55,314 bases of DNA from Actinomycetota bacterium (lineage in GTDB: Bacteria > Actinomycetota > Coriobacteriia > Anaerosomatales > JAENZW01): positions 1 through 55,314 of the forward strand of contig JAENZW010000003.1 in the NCBI GenBank assembly GCA_016841065.1, given 5' to 3'. The notes beneath the pieces are model-generated. The model saw only the letters and a list, made by a program, of their open reading frames with translations. It had not been told where the DNA came from and ran no database searches. The position numbers were made by a program, and so were the translations under genes. Shown here in pieces: positions 43,008 to 51,545 of this stretch. The stretch's first letter is position 1; each line of letters begins with the position of its first letter.

Positions 43008-43424
43008 TCATATGGCGGTGATGTCCTCCTGCGAAACCAGCGTGATCGGCTGATCGCTCAGGAGTCTCACCGCCCGGTCGACGTCCGCGACGTTGATGAC
43101 CACGTACGTGGATACGAGCGAGTACACGTACTCCATATTCACACCCGCGTCGGATACGACGCTCAGGGCACGCGCAAGCGCACCGGGAGTATCCTCCAAC
43201 TTGACGCAGATGACCTCGCTCTCCTTGATTGTGAACCCTGCCGTCCTGAGGATGGCGAGCCCTTCCTCGGGATGGTCCACCACAAGGCGCAGGATCCCGT
43301 ATTCGGCCGTGTCCGACACAGAGAAGCCCCTGATGTTGACTCCGGCCTTGCCGAGGGTCTCTGTGACCTCACTCACCCGACCAGCTTTGTTCTCGATGAA
43401 TACCGATAGCTGACGCACCTTCAT
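43008..43424 (-). CDS. Tandem ACT-domain protein, probable amino-acid sensor
   Basis: The 138-residue protein consists of two ACT domains: VRQLSVFIENKAGRVSEVTE at the start and CVKLEDTPGALARALSVVSD in the second half. It has no catalytic domain. Stand-alone ACT pairs of this type commonly lie beside iorAB and paaK and are thought to sense amino acids or adjust enzyme activity. ATG 43424 overlaps the iorB stop in an ATGA arrangement. Its target, whether IorAB, PaaK or transcription, is not shown by the sequence. Confidence 0.88.
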   Translation of the reverse strand: MKVRQLSVFIENKAGRVSEVTETLGKAGVNIRGFSVSDTAEYGILRLVVDHPEEGLAILRTAGFTIKESEVICVKLEDTPGALARALSVVSDAGVNMEYVYSLVSTYVVINVADVDRAVRLLSDQPITLVSQEDITAI

Positions 43425-44014
43425 CCGTAGCACTCCCCCTCGACGCACGCCGCACGCCCAAGTTCGAAAGCACGCAGGTTCACGTCAACGGTCTTCGGCG
43501 GAACCCGGCTGCTGATTATCTCTCGCCATGCCTCTTCGGTGAAGTCGAGGCCTGTGGACAGAGCCCCGAGGAGAACGACGTTCGCAGACTTGGGGCTGCC
43601 AGCCTCACACGCAAGCGCTTCAGCGTCCACGAAGATCGCTCCTTCGGAGTCGAGTCGCGCCTCAAGTTCCTCCGGCATCTCCGCCACACCGATGAGCACT
43701 GGAAGCGGTTGAATGACCCGCGAGTTAACGAGGAGACGTCCTCCGGGCCGCAAGTACTGGAGTCTTCTTGCCGCCTCGATGGTCTCGAATGCGACCAGGT
43801 GGTCGGCACGGCCAGGATCGGTCAGCGGCGAGTAGACCTTCTCGCCGAACCTCACGACCGTGTCGACGGCACCTCCCCGCTGTGCCATCCCGTGGACCTC
43901 GGAGAGCTTCACGTCCAGACCTTGGGCGACTGCGACCTTGGCGAGTACATCGGCAGCCAGAATCGTCCCCTGGCCACCAACACCGGCGAGCATGACGGTA
44001 ACGACATCCATCAT
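43421..44014 (-). CDS. iorB: Indolepyruvate ferredoxin oxidoreductase, beta subunit
   Basis: The gamma-type domain of 2-oxoacid:ferredoxin oxidoreductases, 197 residues, with MLAGVGGQGTILAADVLA at the N-terminus and SEVHGMAQRGGAVDTVVRFG. With IorA it decarboxylates aryl pyruvates (from Trp, Tyr, Phe) to aryl-acetyl-CoA and reduces ferredoxin. The start ATG at 44014 overlaps the iorA stop by 4 bases, so both subunits are made together. Confidence 0.95.
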   Translation of the reverse strand: MMDVVTVMLAGVGGQGTILAADVLAKVAVAQGLDVKLSEVHGMAQRGGAVDTVVRFGEKVYSPLTDPGRADHLVAFETIEAARRLQYLRPGGRLLVNSRVIQPLPVLIGVAEMPEELEARLDSEGAIFVDAEALACEAGSPKSANVVLLGALSTGLDFTEEAWREIISSRVPPKTVDVNLRAFELGRAACVEGECYG

Positions 44015-45762
44015 GCACCCCCGATGTCGCATGCGAGACCGGTCGTTTCTATCGCATCGAAGCGGCAAACCTGAACACAATCGGCACAGCCGACGCACAG
44101 CGTTACGTCGATGCTCGCCTTCCCACTGTCTTCGAGACCTATCGCGGGGCACCCGATCTTCGAACACGCTCCACAGGCCGTGCACGCCTCATCGTCGACC
44201 GAGTAGGCATCGTTTCGCTCCTTCAGGAGCAATGCGCAGGGACTCTGGGCAACGACAACGCTCAACGCATCGGCCGCAATCTCCTCGCGAATCGCCGCCT
44301 CGGTAGCCGCAAGGTCATGGGGATCGACGACCCGCACACGCGTCACGCCGAGCGCCTCACAGAGCTTCTCGACGTCGATCTCGACCGTCTGCTCACCCAT
44401 GAGAGTCCGGCCCATCATCGGGTTGCCTTGATGACCAGTCATTGCCGTTATCCGATTGTCGAGCACGAGCACGGTGCCCGTTCCGGCGTTGTATGCAATG
44501 TGCGCAAGGCCCGTGATCCCGCTGTGCGCGAAGGTCGAGTCGCCGATGACGGCCACGATGGGCCGGCCTTCCGCCCCGCCCGCGAGATGCATGCCGTGAG
44601 TCATCCCAATGCTGGCGCCCATGCATACGCAGCTGTCCATGGCGCTCAGTGGAGGCATTGCGCCCAGGGTGTAGCATCCTATGTCGCCGGTCACGACTGC
44701 CCTGATCTTCCTGAGCGCGTGGAAGACGCCCCTGTGTGGGCAGCCGGGACACATCAGCGGCGGTCGGGGCGGCAGACCGGAGATGGCCTCTCGAAGGAGT
44801 GGAGTATCCAAGCCGAAGGCCTGCGCAACAAGCCCCGGCGTGAGTTCGCCCTCGGTCGGAATGGCAATGCCCTCTACCTCGAGTCCGATGGACCTCAGCC
44901 TCGTCTTGAGGTAGGGGTCAGCCTCCTCGACGACCACCAGACGGTCGACGCTCTCCGCGAACCGGGCGAGCTTGCTCGCGGGTAGCGGGAACGACATCCC
45001 GACCTTGAATACCGATGCCGAAGGCAGAACCTCCCGAACGTAGTTGTATGAAACACCTGAGGTGACGACCCCGAGCGACGTGTCTCCGCCCTCGATTCGA
45101 TTGAGCGTCGTCTCTTCGGCGAACTCCGCGAGAGCGCGCATCCGCTTGTCCAACTCCGAGCGGCGCTTGCGTGCGTTCGAGGGCAGCATCAGCCACTTCG
45201 CAGGATCGCTGACGTAAGGAATCACGTCGCGCCCGACACGCTCGCCGCTGGAGACGAGCCCCTTCGAGTGCGAGATTCGCGTCGTCGAGCGCACGATGAC
45301 CGGTACGTCGAACCGCTCCGATATGTCGAAGGCCGCCTTCGTCATCTCTCGCGCTTCCGAGCTGTCCGAAGGCTCGAGAACCGGCACGTGCGCAAACGGT
45401 CCCCAGTTGCGGGAGTCCTGTTCGTTCTGCGAGGAGTGCATCCCCGGATCGTCGGCAGCAAGTATCACAATGCCACCGCCTACCCCGGTGTAGGCCAGTG
45501 TGAACAGCGGGTCGGCAGCCACATTGACCCCGACATGCTTCATCGTCACGAGGACGCGAGCGCCCCCCATGCTCACGCCGGCGGCAACCTCGAGGGCAAC
45601 CTTCTCGTTGGGAGCCCATTCGGCACGAATGCCGGGCAGCTTCGCGAACGCCTCAAGGGTCTCGGTCGACGGCGTGCCGGGATAGCCCACGCCAACGACG
45701 GCACCAGCTTCCCATGCGCCGTGCGCGACAGCCTCGTTGCCTGACATAAGCGTGTCAGACAC
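44011..45762 (-). CDS. iorA: Indolepyruvate ferredoxin oxidoreductase, alpha subunit
   Basis: The 583-residue subunit has the pyrimidine-binding domain (GYPGTPSTETLEAF near the start), a TPP-binding domain with GDSTFAHSGITGL, and at the C-terminus two ferredoxin-type 4Fe-4S motifs, CTACGACSKIGCPAI and CVGCADCVQVCRFDAI. The first motif has one spacing change, as is usual in IorA. GTG 45762 is selected for its GGAGGG site; ATG 45747 is an alternative. ATGATA at 45824-45829 (TATCAT on the minus strand) may be a -10 for the whole iorAB-ACT-liv-paaK cluster, though no good -35 is seen. Confidence 0.95.
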   Translation of the reverse strand: MSDTLMSGNEAVAHGAWEAGAVVGVGYPGTPSTETLEAFAKLPGIRAEWAPNEKVALEVAAGVSMGGARVLVTMKHVGVNVAADPLFTLAYTGVGGGIVILAADDPGMHSSQNEQDSRNWGPFAHVPVLEPSDSSEAREMTKAAFDISERFDVPVIVRSTTRISHSKGLVSSGERVGRDVIPYVSDPAKWLMLPSNARKRRSELDKRMRALAEFAEETTLNRIEGGDTSLGVVTSGVSYNYVREVLPSASVFKVGMSFPLPASKLARFAESVDRLVVVEEADPYLKTRLRSIGLEVEGIAIPTEGELTPGLVAQAFGLDTPLLREAISGLPPRPPLMCPGCPHRGVFHALRKIRAVVTGDIGCYTLGAMPPLSAMDSCVCMGASIGMTHGMHLAGGAEGRPIVAVIGDSTFAHSGITGLAHIAYNAGTGTVLVLDNRITAMTGHQGNPMMGRTLMGEQTVEIDVEKLCEALGVTRVRVVDPHDLAATEAAIREEIAADALSVVVAQSPCALLLKERNDAYSVDDEACTACGACSKIGCPAIGLEDSGKASIDVTLCVGCADCVQVCRFDAIETTGLACDIGGA

Positions 45763-45918
45763 CCGTTCCCTCCTCGTCTGCAAGTCCGCGTCCCACGAGG
45801 ACGTATTGCGCGGAATTGGGCGAATGATACCACAGGAAGAGGGCCAAATCGGGGCTCCCGACCGGTCAGCGGTATCCATGACGGCGCATACGGTCTGGGC
45901 GCACAACCGAAGTCGATT

Positions 45919-47076
45919 CTAGAACCTGGACGCTCCCACGTAGTCTCCGCTGGAGTCGATCCTGCCGAACAGGGAATCGACGCGGACGTTCTGTCCCGTC
46001 TGCGGGGCGTGCAGATAGTCCCCGTTGCCCACATAGATTCCGACGTGATGCACCTGACCGGGGTCACCGCCGTAGCCGAAGAACACCAGATCGCCGGGGA
46101 CGAGGAGGTCCGTCCGATCCGAGGGCACATGTGAGCCGGAATTGTACTGCGACCTGCTCGTTCGAGGGAGGGAGATGCCGATTCTGGCGTATACGTACTG
46201 CGTGAGACCGGAACAGTCGAATCCGTCCGGCGAAGCCCCTCCCCATACGTACGGCACGCCGATGTACTCGAGACCGATATCAACAGCTTCCGGATGTCCG
46301 GATCCAAGACTCCCGCCGTCGTAGCTCCGTTCCGGCCCTCCGGAGCCGCCCGCTTCGACCTTCTTGCGAGCAGCCTCAGCAGCCTTGCGTGCCTCCTCTG
46401 CAGCCCGCGCAGCGCGCTCGGCGGCCAGGCGCTCCTGTCGTGCCTGCTCCTCGCGGACCAGCTTCGCGACCTGCGCGTTCAGCCCGTCAAGATAGGCTGC
46501 CTGGTCGGAAACCGCCGCCTCCATCTCGCGCTTGGCTGCCTTGGCCTGATCGCGAAGGATGACCTGCTCCTCCTTGCGCCGCTCTAGCGCCTCTTTCGAG
46601 ACTCTGACCTGCTCACGAGCCCCCTTCACGTCCGCAACGAGGTCCGCGTCGCTACGGTTGACCCGCCTGAGCCAATCGATGCGGGTGAGGAAGTCGCCAA
46701 AGGACGTCGTGCCGAGGAGGACGGCAAGCATGTCCACTCCCCCACCCCGGTAGATTCCTGCAGCACGGTCGCCGAGTCTGCTCTGCGCGTCTTCGAGCTC
46801 CCTGTCGGCACGTGCGAGATCATCCTGGGCCCGGGCGATGGCCTCGTATGTCTTGTCGAGATCCTCGAGCGTCGCTGCGTAGTCTTCGGTCCGAAGCTCC
46901 AGTTGCACCGCCAGCTCATCCAGCTGCGCTTGGGCGACGCTCGCTTCGTCCTTCTTCGCCTCGATTGCAGGCGTCGTAGGAGTAGCTGCCAGCTCAAGTG
47001 GGAACGTGAGTAGCACTGATATCGCGACGAGCGTCGCAACGATTTGCCGAGCACGTGTGCTCACGAAGAGCCTCAC
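45919..47076 (-). CDS. Secreted NlpC/P60 peptidoglycan endopeptidase with coiled coil
   Basis: The 385-residue protein has a signal peptide (about 1-30), a long coiled coil (about 38-240) of the PcsB/CwlO type, an Ala/Glu/Arg-rich hinge, and a C-terminal NlpC/P60 domain with the catalytic Cys in DGFDCSGLTQ and His in VHHVGIYVG and YLHAP. It would cut stem peptides in the wall, probably under FtsEX control like its relatives. GTG 47076 follows AGGAGG at 5 bases; ATG 47115 would add 13 residues without a good site. The coiled coil is homologous to that of the divergent neighbour at 47231. Confidence 0.9.
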   Translation of the reverse strand: MRLFVSTRARQIVATLVAISVLLTFPLELAATPTTPAIEAKKDEASVAQAQLDELAVQLELRTEDYAATLEDLDKTYEAIARAQDDLARADRELEDAQSRLGDRAAGIYRGGGVDMLAVLLGTTSFGDFLTRIDWLRRVNRSDADLVADVKGAREQVRVSKEALERRKEEQVILRDQAKAAKREMEAAVSDQAAYLDGLNAQVAKLVREEQARQERLAAERAARAAEEARKAAEAARKKVEAGGSGGPERSYDGGSLGSGHPEAVDIGLEYIGVPYVWGGASPDGFDCSGLTQYVYARIGISLPRTSRSQYNSGSHVPSDRTDLLVPGDLVFFGYGGDPGQVHHVGIYVGNGDYLHAPQTGQNVRVDSLFGRIDSSGDYVGASRF

Positions 47077-47150
47077 GATTCCTCCTGCTACGTCGTCTAC
47101 TGCGGTTGAGGGCATCCGAAGCGACTTGCGCCGCCTCCCGGCTGGTCCTC

Positions 47151-47160
47151 ATGATATCAT
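47151..47160. promoter_or_regulatory. Palindrome ATGATATCAT in divergent promoter region
   Basis: This perfect 10-base palindrome contains -10-like hexamers on both strands in an otherwise GC-rich gap between the two murein genes. It may be a shared promoter core or operator; no good -35 boxes were found. Confidence 0.3.
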
Positions 47161-47230
47161 ATCGAACCGACATCTTCCCTGCTTGAGACCCTTGTGCCGA
47201 CCGGTATGACCATGAAAGGCCGCCGAAGGG

Positions 47231-48274
47231 ATGCAGCGCAAGATTCTCACCGCAATAGTCGTGGCAGTTCTGGCCACTTGCCTGACTGCACCCGCCATTG
47301 CGCAGCCCTCTACCGAGTCGACGGCCGCCATCACTGTCGATGACGCGGCGCAGCAGGCAATTGCCCTTGAGACGCAGATCGAAGATCTTCAGGCCGAGCA
47401 AATCGCCATTGAAGAGCGAATCTCCGTCACCAACATCCGCATCTTCCGCCAGCAAGAGGTCTTGACTGCGAGCCGGCAACGACTCGAGGATGCCCAGGCA
47501 GCGTACGAGGAACGCCTCGTACGCCTCTACAAGTCCGGAAGCACTGACCCGATCACCATCCTGCTCGGCGCAGAGTCGTTCTCCGACTTCTACACCCGAC
47601 TCTTCATGCTCACCAGAATCGCAAGACATGACCGCGAGGCGTATCTCGATGCCACGGTGGCCAAAGCCGCCGCGGAGTACGAGGCTGCACTACTCGACGA
47701 CCTGAAGGTACAGGATGTCGAGCTTCGCCAGATCAAGGAACAGCGCCTCACGGAACTCGAGCGCGCGTTTCAGGAACAGAAGCTCATCGTCGCCCGCCTC
47801 TCCAAGCAAGAGCGCGACCTGCTCGCACAACAACGCGCACAAAACGCCCTCACTCGCCGACAGTGGGAAGACAGCTCGATACCTCCGGATCAGGTCGTCC
47901 CTCTGCTCCCGGCCATCGTCGAACCGTACACGGACGTGACCTTTCTCGTCGCCGACTATCAGCCGAAGAAGTACCGTACCACCGGCAAGGAGATGAACGC
48001 CGTCTGCTCCTGGTACGGCAATGAGTTCCATGGGCGACGCACCGCGTCCGGACAGATCTTCAACCAGAACGATCTTACTTGCGCGTCTCGCACGCTGTCC
48101 TTCGGAACGCGGCTCGCCCTCACTCGAGGCGACAGGAGGATAGTCGTGGTAGTGAACGATCGCGGCCCCTTCATCTCGGGCCGCGATCTTGATCTCTCTC
48201 GTGAAGCCGCACGTCAGCTGGGCTTCTCTGGTGTTGAGACGGTCCGGGCGGAGTACGTCGAGACCGTCGATTAG
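47231..48274 (+). CDS. Secreted coiled-coil protein with RlpA-like double-psi beta-barrel
   Basis: The 347-residue protein has a signal peptide (about 1-25, ending AIAQP), a coiled coil (about 35-220) with the PcsB/CwlO-type segment ILLGAESFSDFYTRL, and a C-terminal RlpA-like DPBB domain (about 255-345) with CSWYGNEFHGRRTASG and VNDRGPFISGRDLDLS. RlpA proteins cleave denuded glycan strands in some species; actinobacterial relatives include resuscitation-type enzymes. The active Asp is conserved in NDRGPF. The coiled coil matches that of the divergent NlpC/P60 gene. A palindrome ATGATATCAT (47151-47160) lies between them. Confidence 0.85.
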   Translation: MQRKILTAIVVAVLATCLTAPAIAQPSTESTAAITVDDAAQQAIALETQIEDLQAEQIAIEERISVTNIRIFRQQEVLTASRQRLEDAQAAYEERLVRLYKSGSTDPITILLGAESFSDFYTRLFMLTRIARHDREAYLDATVAKAAAEYEAALLDDLKVQDVELRQIKEQRLTELERAFQEQKLIVARLSKQERDLLAQQRAQNALTRRQWEDSSIPPDQVVPLLPAIVEPYTDVTFLVADYQPKKYRTTGKEMNAVCSWYGNEFHGRRTASGQIFNQNDLTCASRTLSFGTRLALTRGDRRIVVVVNDRGPFISGRDLDLSREAARQLGFSGVETVRAEYVETVD

Positions 48275-48289
48275 GCGGGGCAGAACACG

Positions 48290-48805
48290 CTAGTCTACAT
48301 GGATGAGCGAGACGATCTTCGGCTCTCCGAGCTTGTCGCGACCATTTAGGAAGTCAAGCTCGATCAAGAACGCGAAGCCGGCGACTTGCGCCCCCATGCC
48401 AGCCACGAGTGATGCTTTCGCCGCAGCGGTACCACCAGTCGCGAGCACGTCGTCGATAATCAGCACGATGTCGTCAGGCGTGATTGCATCGGTATGCACT
48501 TCCAGCGAATCCGTGCCGTACTCCAGCTCGTACTCGTGGCTCGTGGTTGTCCAGGGCAGTTTGCCGGGCTTGCGCGCGGGAACGAAGCCTGCGCCGAGCT
48601 TGTACGCCAGCGCCCCACCGAAGATGAATCCACGTGCCTCGGCGCCGAGAACCTTCGTGACGTTCGAGTCTGCGTAGGCATCCGCGATCGTGTCGATTGC
48701 CCCTCGGAATCCCTCAGGACTCGCCAACAGTGGCGTGATGTCCTTGAAGACGACGCCTTCCTTTGGGAAGTCAGGGATGTCGCGAATGTAGCTACCTAGA
48801 TCCAA
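48290..48805 (-). CDS. apt: Adenine phosphoribosyltransferase
   Basis: Apt makes AMP from adenine and PRPP. The 171-residue protein has the opening IRDIPDFPKEGVVFKDITPL, the GAEARGFIFGGALA segment and the PRPP-binding motif VLIIDDVLATGGTA. The start codon is TTG 48805, with AGGAGG 7 bases before it. The gene ends 15 bases from the convergent RlpA-like gene. A second salvage enzyme, hpt, lies two genes upstream in the same direction. Confidence 0.96.
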   Translation of the reverse strand: MDLGSYIRDIPDFPKEGVVFKDITPLLASPEGFRGAIDTIADAYADSNVTKVLGAEARGFIFGGALAYKLGAGFVPARKPGKLPWTTTSHEYELEYGTDSLEVHTDAITPDDIVLIIDDVLATGGTAAAKASLVAGMGAQVAGFAFLIELDFLNGRDKLGEPKIVSLIHVD

Positions 48806-48850
48806 GAGATGCCTCCTTCTTCGGCCAACATTGGTGCCTTCGTGTGAACC

Positions 48851-49837
48851 TCAACACACCTGCGTCAGGGAACGCAACTGGCTCGACGTGCCGAGGACCA
48901 CCAGTCTGTCACCGACCTCAAGCATGGTATCGGACGACGGGTTCGTGTTCACTGTACCGCTGGGAGACTGGATTGCGAGAATATACGCCCCTGTCTTGTC
49001 TCGAACGCTCGCCTCACTGATTGTCTTGCCAACCAGGGGCGAGCCTCCATTGAGCTCTACTTCCTGAAGCCGGAACTCGACCTTGTCGCCGTGCGTTACG
49101 AGATCGAGGAAGTCAGACACGACCGGGTGAAGGACCATCGTAGCCATGCGTCGTCCACCGATGATGTTCGGAGTGAGCACACGATTGGCTCCCGCTTTGC
49201 GGAGCTTGCCCTCCGAGGATTCGTGTGAGGAGCGGGCCACGATGAAGATGTCCGAGCTGAGGGAGCGTGCCGTGAATGTCACGAAGAGGTTGTCTGCATC
49301 CGTATCCAGGGTAGTAACCAGGCTCCGAGCTCGCTCGACGCCCGCCTGATACAGGGTCTCCTCTGCAGTCGCATCCCCTTCGACAACGAGCCATCCCTGC
49401 TCGCGGGCATATTCGACGCGCTCCTCATCGGCGTCGATGACGACGAAAGCACCGTCTTCTTCCTCTAGCATCGCAGCCACGACAGAACCAACACGTCCGA
49501 GGCCAGCAACGATGTGATGACCCGTCAGCGATTCGATTCGCTTCTCCATGCGTCTACCCTCCACATAGCCTCTCAGGTGCCCCTCGACAACGAAGTCGAT
49601 CACGGTGCCGAGGAAGAATATCATCGCCCCGAATCCGCCGAATATGAGTGCCATTGTGAACACGCGTCCGCCGGAGGTGAGTTCGTGCACCTCGGAGTAG
49701 CCGACTGTCCCGACGGTGATCACGGTCATGTAGAGCGCGTCGAGAACCGACCAACCTTCGATCAGAACGTAGCCGGCGATGCCCGCCACGATCACCGCAC
49801 CCAGAACGCCAAGCGCGATAGCCAGACGTCTCATCAT
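48851..49837 (-). CDS. Potassium channel with RCK (TrkA-N/TrkA-C) domains
   Basis: The 328-residue protein has two membrane helices with a pore loop, a TrkA-N Rossmann domain (HHIVAGLGRVGSVVA) and a TrkA-C domain, the MthK layout. The selectivity filter reads TVGYSE (residues 44-49 or so), with Ser in place of the last Gly of TVGYGD. RCK domains gate such channels through Ca2+ or nucleotides. The start may be ATG 49837, ATG 49834 or TTG 49840; the first overlaps the hpt stop by one base. Confidence 0.9.
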   Translation of the reverse strand: MMRRLAIALGVLGAVIVAGIAGYVLIEGWSVLDALYMTVITVGTVGYSEVHELTSGGRVFTMALIFGGFGAMIFFLGTVIDFVVEGHLRGYVEGRRMEKRIESLTGHHIVAGLGRVGSVVAAMLEEEDGAFVVIDADEERVEYAREQGWLVVEGDATAEETLYQAGVERARSLVTTLDTDADNLFVTFTARSLSSDIFIVARSSHESSEGKLRKAGANRVLTPNIIGGRRMATMVLHPVVSDFLDLVTHGDKVEFRLQEVELNGGSPLVGKTISEASVRDKTGAYILAIQSPSGTVNTNPSSDTMLEVGDRLVVLGTSSQLRSLTQVC

Positions 49838-50394
49838 CAACCCGCTCCCGCCAACGCCTCATCACGAACAGTGGCGACGAAGGGTAGGTTCCGATACAGG
49901 CCGTTGACGTCCAGCCCGTAGCCGACCACGAATCTATCGGGTATCGAGAACCCCCTGTACGTGATGGGCAGGTCCACGATTCGACGGACATCCTTGTCGA
50001 GCAGGGTGCAGACCTCGAGCGTCGCGGGCTGACGTTCCTTGAGCATTCGCAGAATGTAGTTGAGCGTGAGTCCTGTGTCGACGATGTCCTCGACGACGAT
50101 TACCGACGCTCCCTCGATCGAGTCGTCGAGATCCTTGGTCACTCGCACCACGCCGGGGCGTCCGCCCACATACGACGAAACCGCCATGAAGTCCACTTGG
50201 AGCGGCAGGTCTATCGCCCTACATAGATCGGCCAGGAAGATCAGACCGCCGCGCAAGATCGTAATGAGCCGAACGTCCCGTCCTTGATGATCGTGCGCGA
50301 TCGACGCTCCGAGTTCGGCTACGCGCGCCGTGATCTGCTCCTCGGTGACGAGAACGCGCTCGACAAGCGACTCGGGTGCCTTCGGCGATGCCAT
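49837..50394 (-). CDS. hpt: Hypoxanthine phosphoribosyltransferase
   Basis: The 185-residue enzyme makes IMP (and GMP) from hypoxanthine (or guanine) and PRPP. It has the LITILRGGLIFLADL segment, the PRPP motif VIVVEDIVDTGLTL and the C-terminal PDRFVVGYGLD motif. hpt is often paired with tilS and ftsH; here it is instead in a minus-strand cluster with a nuclease-like gene, MerR and FHA genes. Its ATG shares one base with the stop codon of the preceding gene. Confidence 0.96.
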   Translation of the reverse strand: MASPKAPESLVERVLVTEEQITARVAELGASIAHDHQGRDVRLITILRGGLIFLADLCRAIDLPLQVDFMAVSSYVGGRPGVVRVTKDLDDSIEGASVIVVEDIVDTGLTLNYILRMLKERQPATLEVCTLLDKDVRRIVDLPITYRGFSIPDRFVVGYGLDVNGLYRNLPFVATVRDEALAGAG

Positions 50395-50828
50395 CAGCCT
50401 CTGCCGTCTTCCGGCGGGACTGCAGTCAGCCCGCCGCCCTCTCCGTGAGTCTGCTCCTCGACGGGAATCCCGAACTTCAGTAGCAGGTTCCGGAAGTCGC
50501 GCTGGTAGAAGATCTTGATGTGCACCTCGGGATAGAGCTCCCTCAAGCGCCGCACCTTCTTGTTCTTCTTTGTGACGAGCTTCTGGCTCATCGTTGTGAG
50601 TTCGATGTAGAGGTCAAGCTCCGGAAGGTAGAAGTCCGGGGAGAACGATGCCACGACGTTGCCTTTTCCGTCCCACTCAAGCGGAAACGTCGTAGGCTCG
50701 TACTCCCACTGGATGCGATAGAAGTCGAGAATCTCGGCTGCGACCCTCTCGCTCGGGTGCGCAAACTGGATCTCATCGATCCGTCTCGATCCCGCGGTCT
50801 CCCGCTCGTGTGCGTCAGCCTCGACCAT
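50394..50828 (-). CDS. Unknown protein with PD-(D/E)XK nuclease-like core
   Basis: In the 144-residue protein the middle part SPDFYLPELDLYIELT has the order Asp, about ten residues, Glu-x-Thr that resembles a PD-(D/E)xK catalytic core. The usual Lys is replaced by Thr, but a run of lysines (KLVTKKNKKVRRL) follows on the next helix, as in some members with a shifted Lys. A Glu in the first helix (ERVAAEILDFY) would complete the site. The function is unknown; DNA or RNA cleavage is possible. It is packed between hpt and the MerR gene with a 1-base overlap. Confidence 0.6.
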   Translation of the reverse strand: MVEADAHERETAGSRRIDEIQFAHPSERVAAEILDFYRIQWEYEPTTFPLEWDGKGNVVASFSPDFYLPELDLYIELTTMSQKLVTKKNKKVRRLRELYPEVHIKIFYQRDFRNLLLKFGIPVEEQTHGEGGGLTAVPPEDGRG

Positions 50829-50833
50829 CGCTC

Positions 50834-51541
50834 CTACATCAGGTCTTCGAACGTGGTTCCGAGTGCCCGCCGGAGAAGCTGTGTCTTGAGGTCACCCGTC
50901 AGCATCATGAGCTCCTGGAGCGTGTCCTTCAGCTTCTGACGCGTCTCCGGTGTGCGGTGCCTGAACGCAGGCATGAGAATCTGCGAGAAGAATGCCGCCT
51001 CTCGTTCGGCCAGCGTCTCATACATGCGAAGATGACGCGGCTCGATACCGAAACGTCGCAGATCCCAACAGGCGTGGGCGACCTGCACATCCGACTTCGA
51101 GAGCTCCTCGCCTTCCGTTCCCTGGACGACCGTGACGAGTCCGAACTCCGTCAGCTCGTCGATGAAGGACTTCGGAAGACCCAGAACGGACGGAACATCC
51201 TCCAGCTTCACGCTTTCGGTATCCTCGAAAGGCAAAGCAACAGCCTCAGATGAACCCGAGACAGCTGGACGCAACTCAACCGGTACCTTGCCTCGATCGT
51301 AGTCCTTGAGCTTCTCGCGGATGACGGCGAGTGGAAGAAAGTGCTCCTTCTGTAGCCGAAGGACGAGATCAACGCGAGCAACATCGGCTTGGGTGAACTT
51401 GCGATAGCCTCCCGCCGTGCGTTCTGGCGATACCAGACCCTCTTCTTCGAGGAATCGGACCTTTGAGATCGACAGGTCCGTGTAGGTTGCGGACAACTTG
51501 TCGACAACTTCGCCGATGGTCAGGTAGTCCCGTCGGGCCAC
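50834..51541 (-). CDS. MerR-family regulator of the FtsR type
   Basis: The 235-residue protein begins with a MerR winged helix (TIGEVVDKLSATYTDLSISK, then VRFLEEEGLVSPERTAGGYR), has a coiled helix, and a long C-terminal domain that is not a known effector domain. Placement right behind an FHA gene is the garA-merR arrangement of actinobacteria (Rv1827-Rv1828), where the MerR protein, called FtsR in corynebacteria, activates ftsZ. The GTG start at 51541 lies 4 bases after the FHA stop. An ftsZ regulatory role is inferred from family and position only. Confidence 0.85.
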   Translation of the reverse strand: MARRDYLTIGEVVDKLSATYTDLSISKVRFLEEEGLVSPERTAGGYRKFTQADVARVDLVLRLQKEHFLPLAVIREKLKDYDRGKVPVELRPAVSGSSEAVALPFEDTESVKLEDVPSVLGLPKSFIDELTEFGLVTVVQGTEGEELSKSDVQVAHACWDLRRFGIEPRHLRMYETLAEREAAFFSQILMPAFRHRTPETRQKLKDTLQELMMLTGDLKTQLLRRALGTTFEDLM

Positions 51542-51545
51542 TACC

